From Zygnema cylindricum (lineage: Eukaryota; Streptophyta; Zygnematophyceae; Zygnematales; Zygnemataceae), in NCBI GenBank assembly GCA_037447655.1, contig JBBHKE010002835.1, positions 84,905 through 148,904 on the forward strand: DNA of 64,000 nt, read 5' to 3'. This document shows, in pieces, positions 62,504 to 64,000 of this stretch (the stretch's first letter is position 1; every line of letters begins with the position of its first letter). The notes below the pieces were generated by a model. It did no database searches. It was not told the DNA's origin and saw nothing but the letters and a program-made list of their open reading frames with translations. Made by a program: the position numbers and the translations under genes.

Positions 62504-63646
62504 GTCTTAAATTTTGAGGGTAGTTGTTTGTGTTACTACTATTTGGTTTTTGTTTTTTATGTTGTACTTTCCCTTTTAGGCTTTTATTGTTGTTTAACAT
62601 TTGTTGTCCTTTTAGTCCTTATGGAGGTTGGTCTTTTACCTACGATGATGGTCACTAATTATTTTAGTTACGATCATGTTTTGGACTTTGATGGCCTTAC
62701 CATCGCGTTTTTGTCAATCAAATTTATGTTACTTTTAATTATTTAGTGGCGTAATTGGTGGGGGTTTTCGCCAGTAAACTCGCTGGGAGATTTCTTGTTA
62801 CCCCACGCTGATTTCATAGAGTGCATATACACCGTCCGATTGACCATATTTTGGGACCTCGGTCGTACTCGGAAGATTCGAAAACGCTGCCGAGATAGTC
62901 GATATATCGCATATCCTCACGCTGGGTTAATTACTTAATTATAACCATCAGATATCGGTCAGAAGGTAACAACTAGCCCGGGACAATCAAAACGGTATGA
63001 AATTTGAATTGTACTCTGTTTGTATCCTTTGCTTATTTGCTGTCAAGGATTCAGAGATTAAATTTAAAATCCTCAAGCGTCATTTCCGATCACAAGAACT
63101 GGAAAACAGCTAACTGTGCAACATGTGAATTTATGAACGTTGAAATCTGACTTCGCAGCTGCAGCTTACGAAAGCCACACAAATCCAAAACGTTTGAAAA
63201 GGTAGCCGTTAAGTCGACATCCGTACGATCTGCGCTGTCATTTGAAGTTAAAAAACCGTACGGACCTTTTTCATTTGAATACCAAATCCCAGCCCGTACG
63301 GTCGTTCCCAACTGGCATTTCCGCAGAGCATCTAGTAGACAGGCAGAAAAACGACAAGGAGAAAAGAAAGCTGAGAAAGAGGTAGAATGAAGCAATAGGA
63401 GAGGTAGAGAAGCAGAGAAGAGAGCGCAGAGAAAGGAGAGAGAGAGAGAGAGGGAGAGAGTTACAGGAGGGTGGGGTAGATACACAATAGGTTCATAGAG
63501 TGACGAGAAGGTTTATGAGACAGAGAGAGAGAGTGAGAGAGAGAACAAAGGAAAAGTAAAAAGAGATAGGATAAAAGAGAGAGAGAGGCGTCTAAGAAAA
63601 AAACAGAAACTAGTGTGTATCGATACTGGCAATAAGTTTCCACAAG
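62504..63646. other. Upstream region of the edge gene, with (GA)n tracts
   Basis: No gene up to about 63300. 63350-63600 is purine-rich with GAGAGA runs and may be the promoter or 5' UTR of the gene starting at 63647. Confidence 0.4.
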
Positions 63647-63734
63647 ATGCTTTTCTTTTCTAGGTCGGCAATCGCCAGTTTGATCGTTTTTGTGTTTCAT
63701 ATTCACTTAAAGACAGCAAATGCCCAATCAGAAG
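63647..63734 (+). CDS. First exon of a secreted/membrane protein gene, cut by the window edge
   Basis: An ATG opens a 29-codon exon encoding MLFFSRSAIASLIVFVFHIH... ending ANAQSE. It has a basic start, a hydrophobic core (AIASLIVFVF) and an ANA cleavage site, a good signal peptide. It then meets a GTAATT donor at 63735 in phase 1. A first intron in phase 1 directly after the signal peptide is also what the gene at 19446 shows, and is common in plant malectin/LRR receptor genes. A second receptor gene of that kind is possible, but only the signal peptide is visible. A (TC)n tract fills the intron. Confidence 0.45.
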
Positions 63735-63788
63735 GTAATTATTTTTTCTGATTCACATTGTCCACAAGTTTTTCTCACTCTTTCTCTG

Positions 63789-64000
<212 letters not shown>

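Overview
The window looks like nuclear chromosomal DNA of a land plant. The evidence is a GOLDEN2-LIKE (GLK) transcription factor, a mitochondrial-type ribosomal protein uL22 and a malectin/LRR receptor-like protein. All three have GT-AG introns, and exon sums divide exactly by three. The rest is Ty1/copia retrotransposon, hAT remains, families of small terminal-inverted-repeat elements, TTTAGGG-type motifs and AT-rich DNA. The species cannot be named from sequence alone; a seed-free plant would fit the gene spacing, but that is a guess.

Layout. Positions 1-6758 hold two nested copia elements on the minus strand. The younger one (1676-5963) has two ~1.19 kb LTRs differing by about six transitions and one small indel, and carries only a gag. 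It sits inside the LTR of an older, broken copia element with a 5-bp duplication (GTCCT). Both have a primer-binding site matching the anticodon arm of initiator tRNA-Met, as in Drosophila copia. Positions 6764-10135 are a degenerate satellite of 18-bp units and ~48-bp linkers. From 10140 to 12298 the DNA is AT-rich and empty. Positions 12299-14566 are packed with MITEs: two hAT-like plus mariner-like pairs and a PIF/Harbinger-like element. Positions 15060-16105 are a collapsed copia remnant (LTR fused to a reverse-transcriptase piece) split by a hAT MITE. A GTACG-rich duplication fills 16110-17268.

The malectin/LRR receptor-like protein (19446-25840, +, 19 exons, 1024 aa) and the uL22m gene (28459-33864, -, 6 exons, 298 aa) follow. 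A decayed hAT transposase (35418-37260, -) with an adjacent 20-bp tandem array comes next, then about 15 kb of gene-poor, very AT-rich DNA with a (TA)n megatract and 180-bp repeats. The GLK gene (53278-57070, -, 6 exons, 709 aa) lies next, then two more Harbinger-like elements. The window ends in the first exon of a secreted or membrane protein gene (63647-63734, +) that runs off the edge.

The host genes are independent single loci and nothing suggests an operon-like unit: GLK acts in chloroplast development, uL22m in mitochondrial translation, and the receptor-like protein at the cell surface. The structurally most interesting material is in the mobile DNA. Three Harbinger-like elements keep an internal palindrome at a fixed distance from one end, with paired base changes in its arms. 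A mariner-like MITE lies exactly on the terminal TA of hAT MITEs at least three times. An LTR family is primed by the tRNA anticodon arm and also carries a tRNA-like segment.
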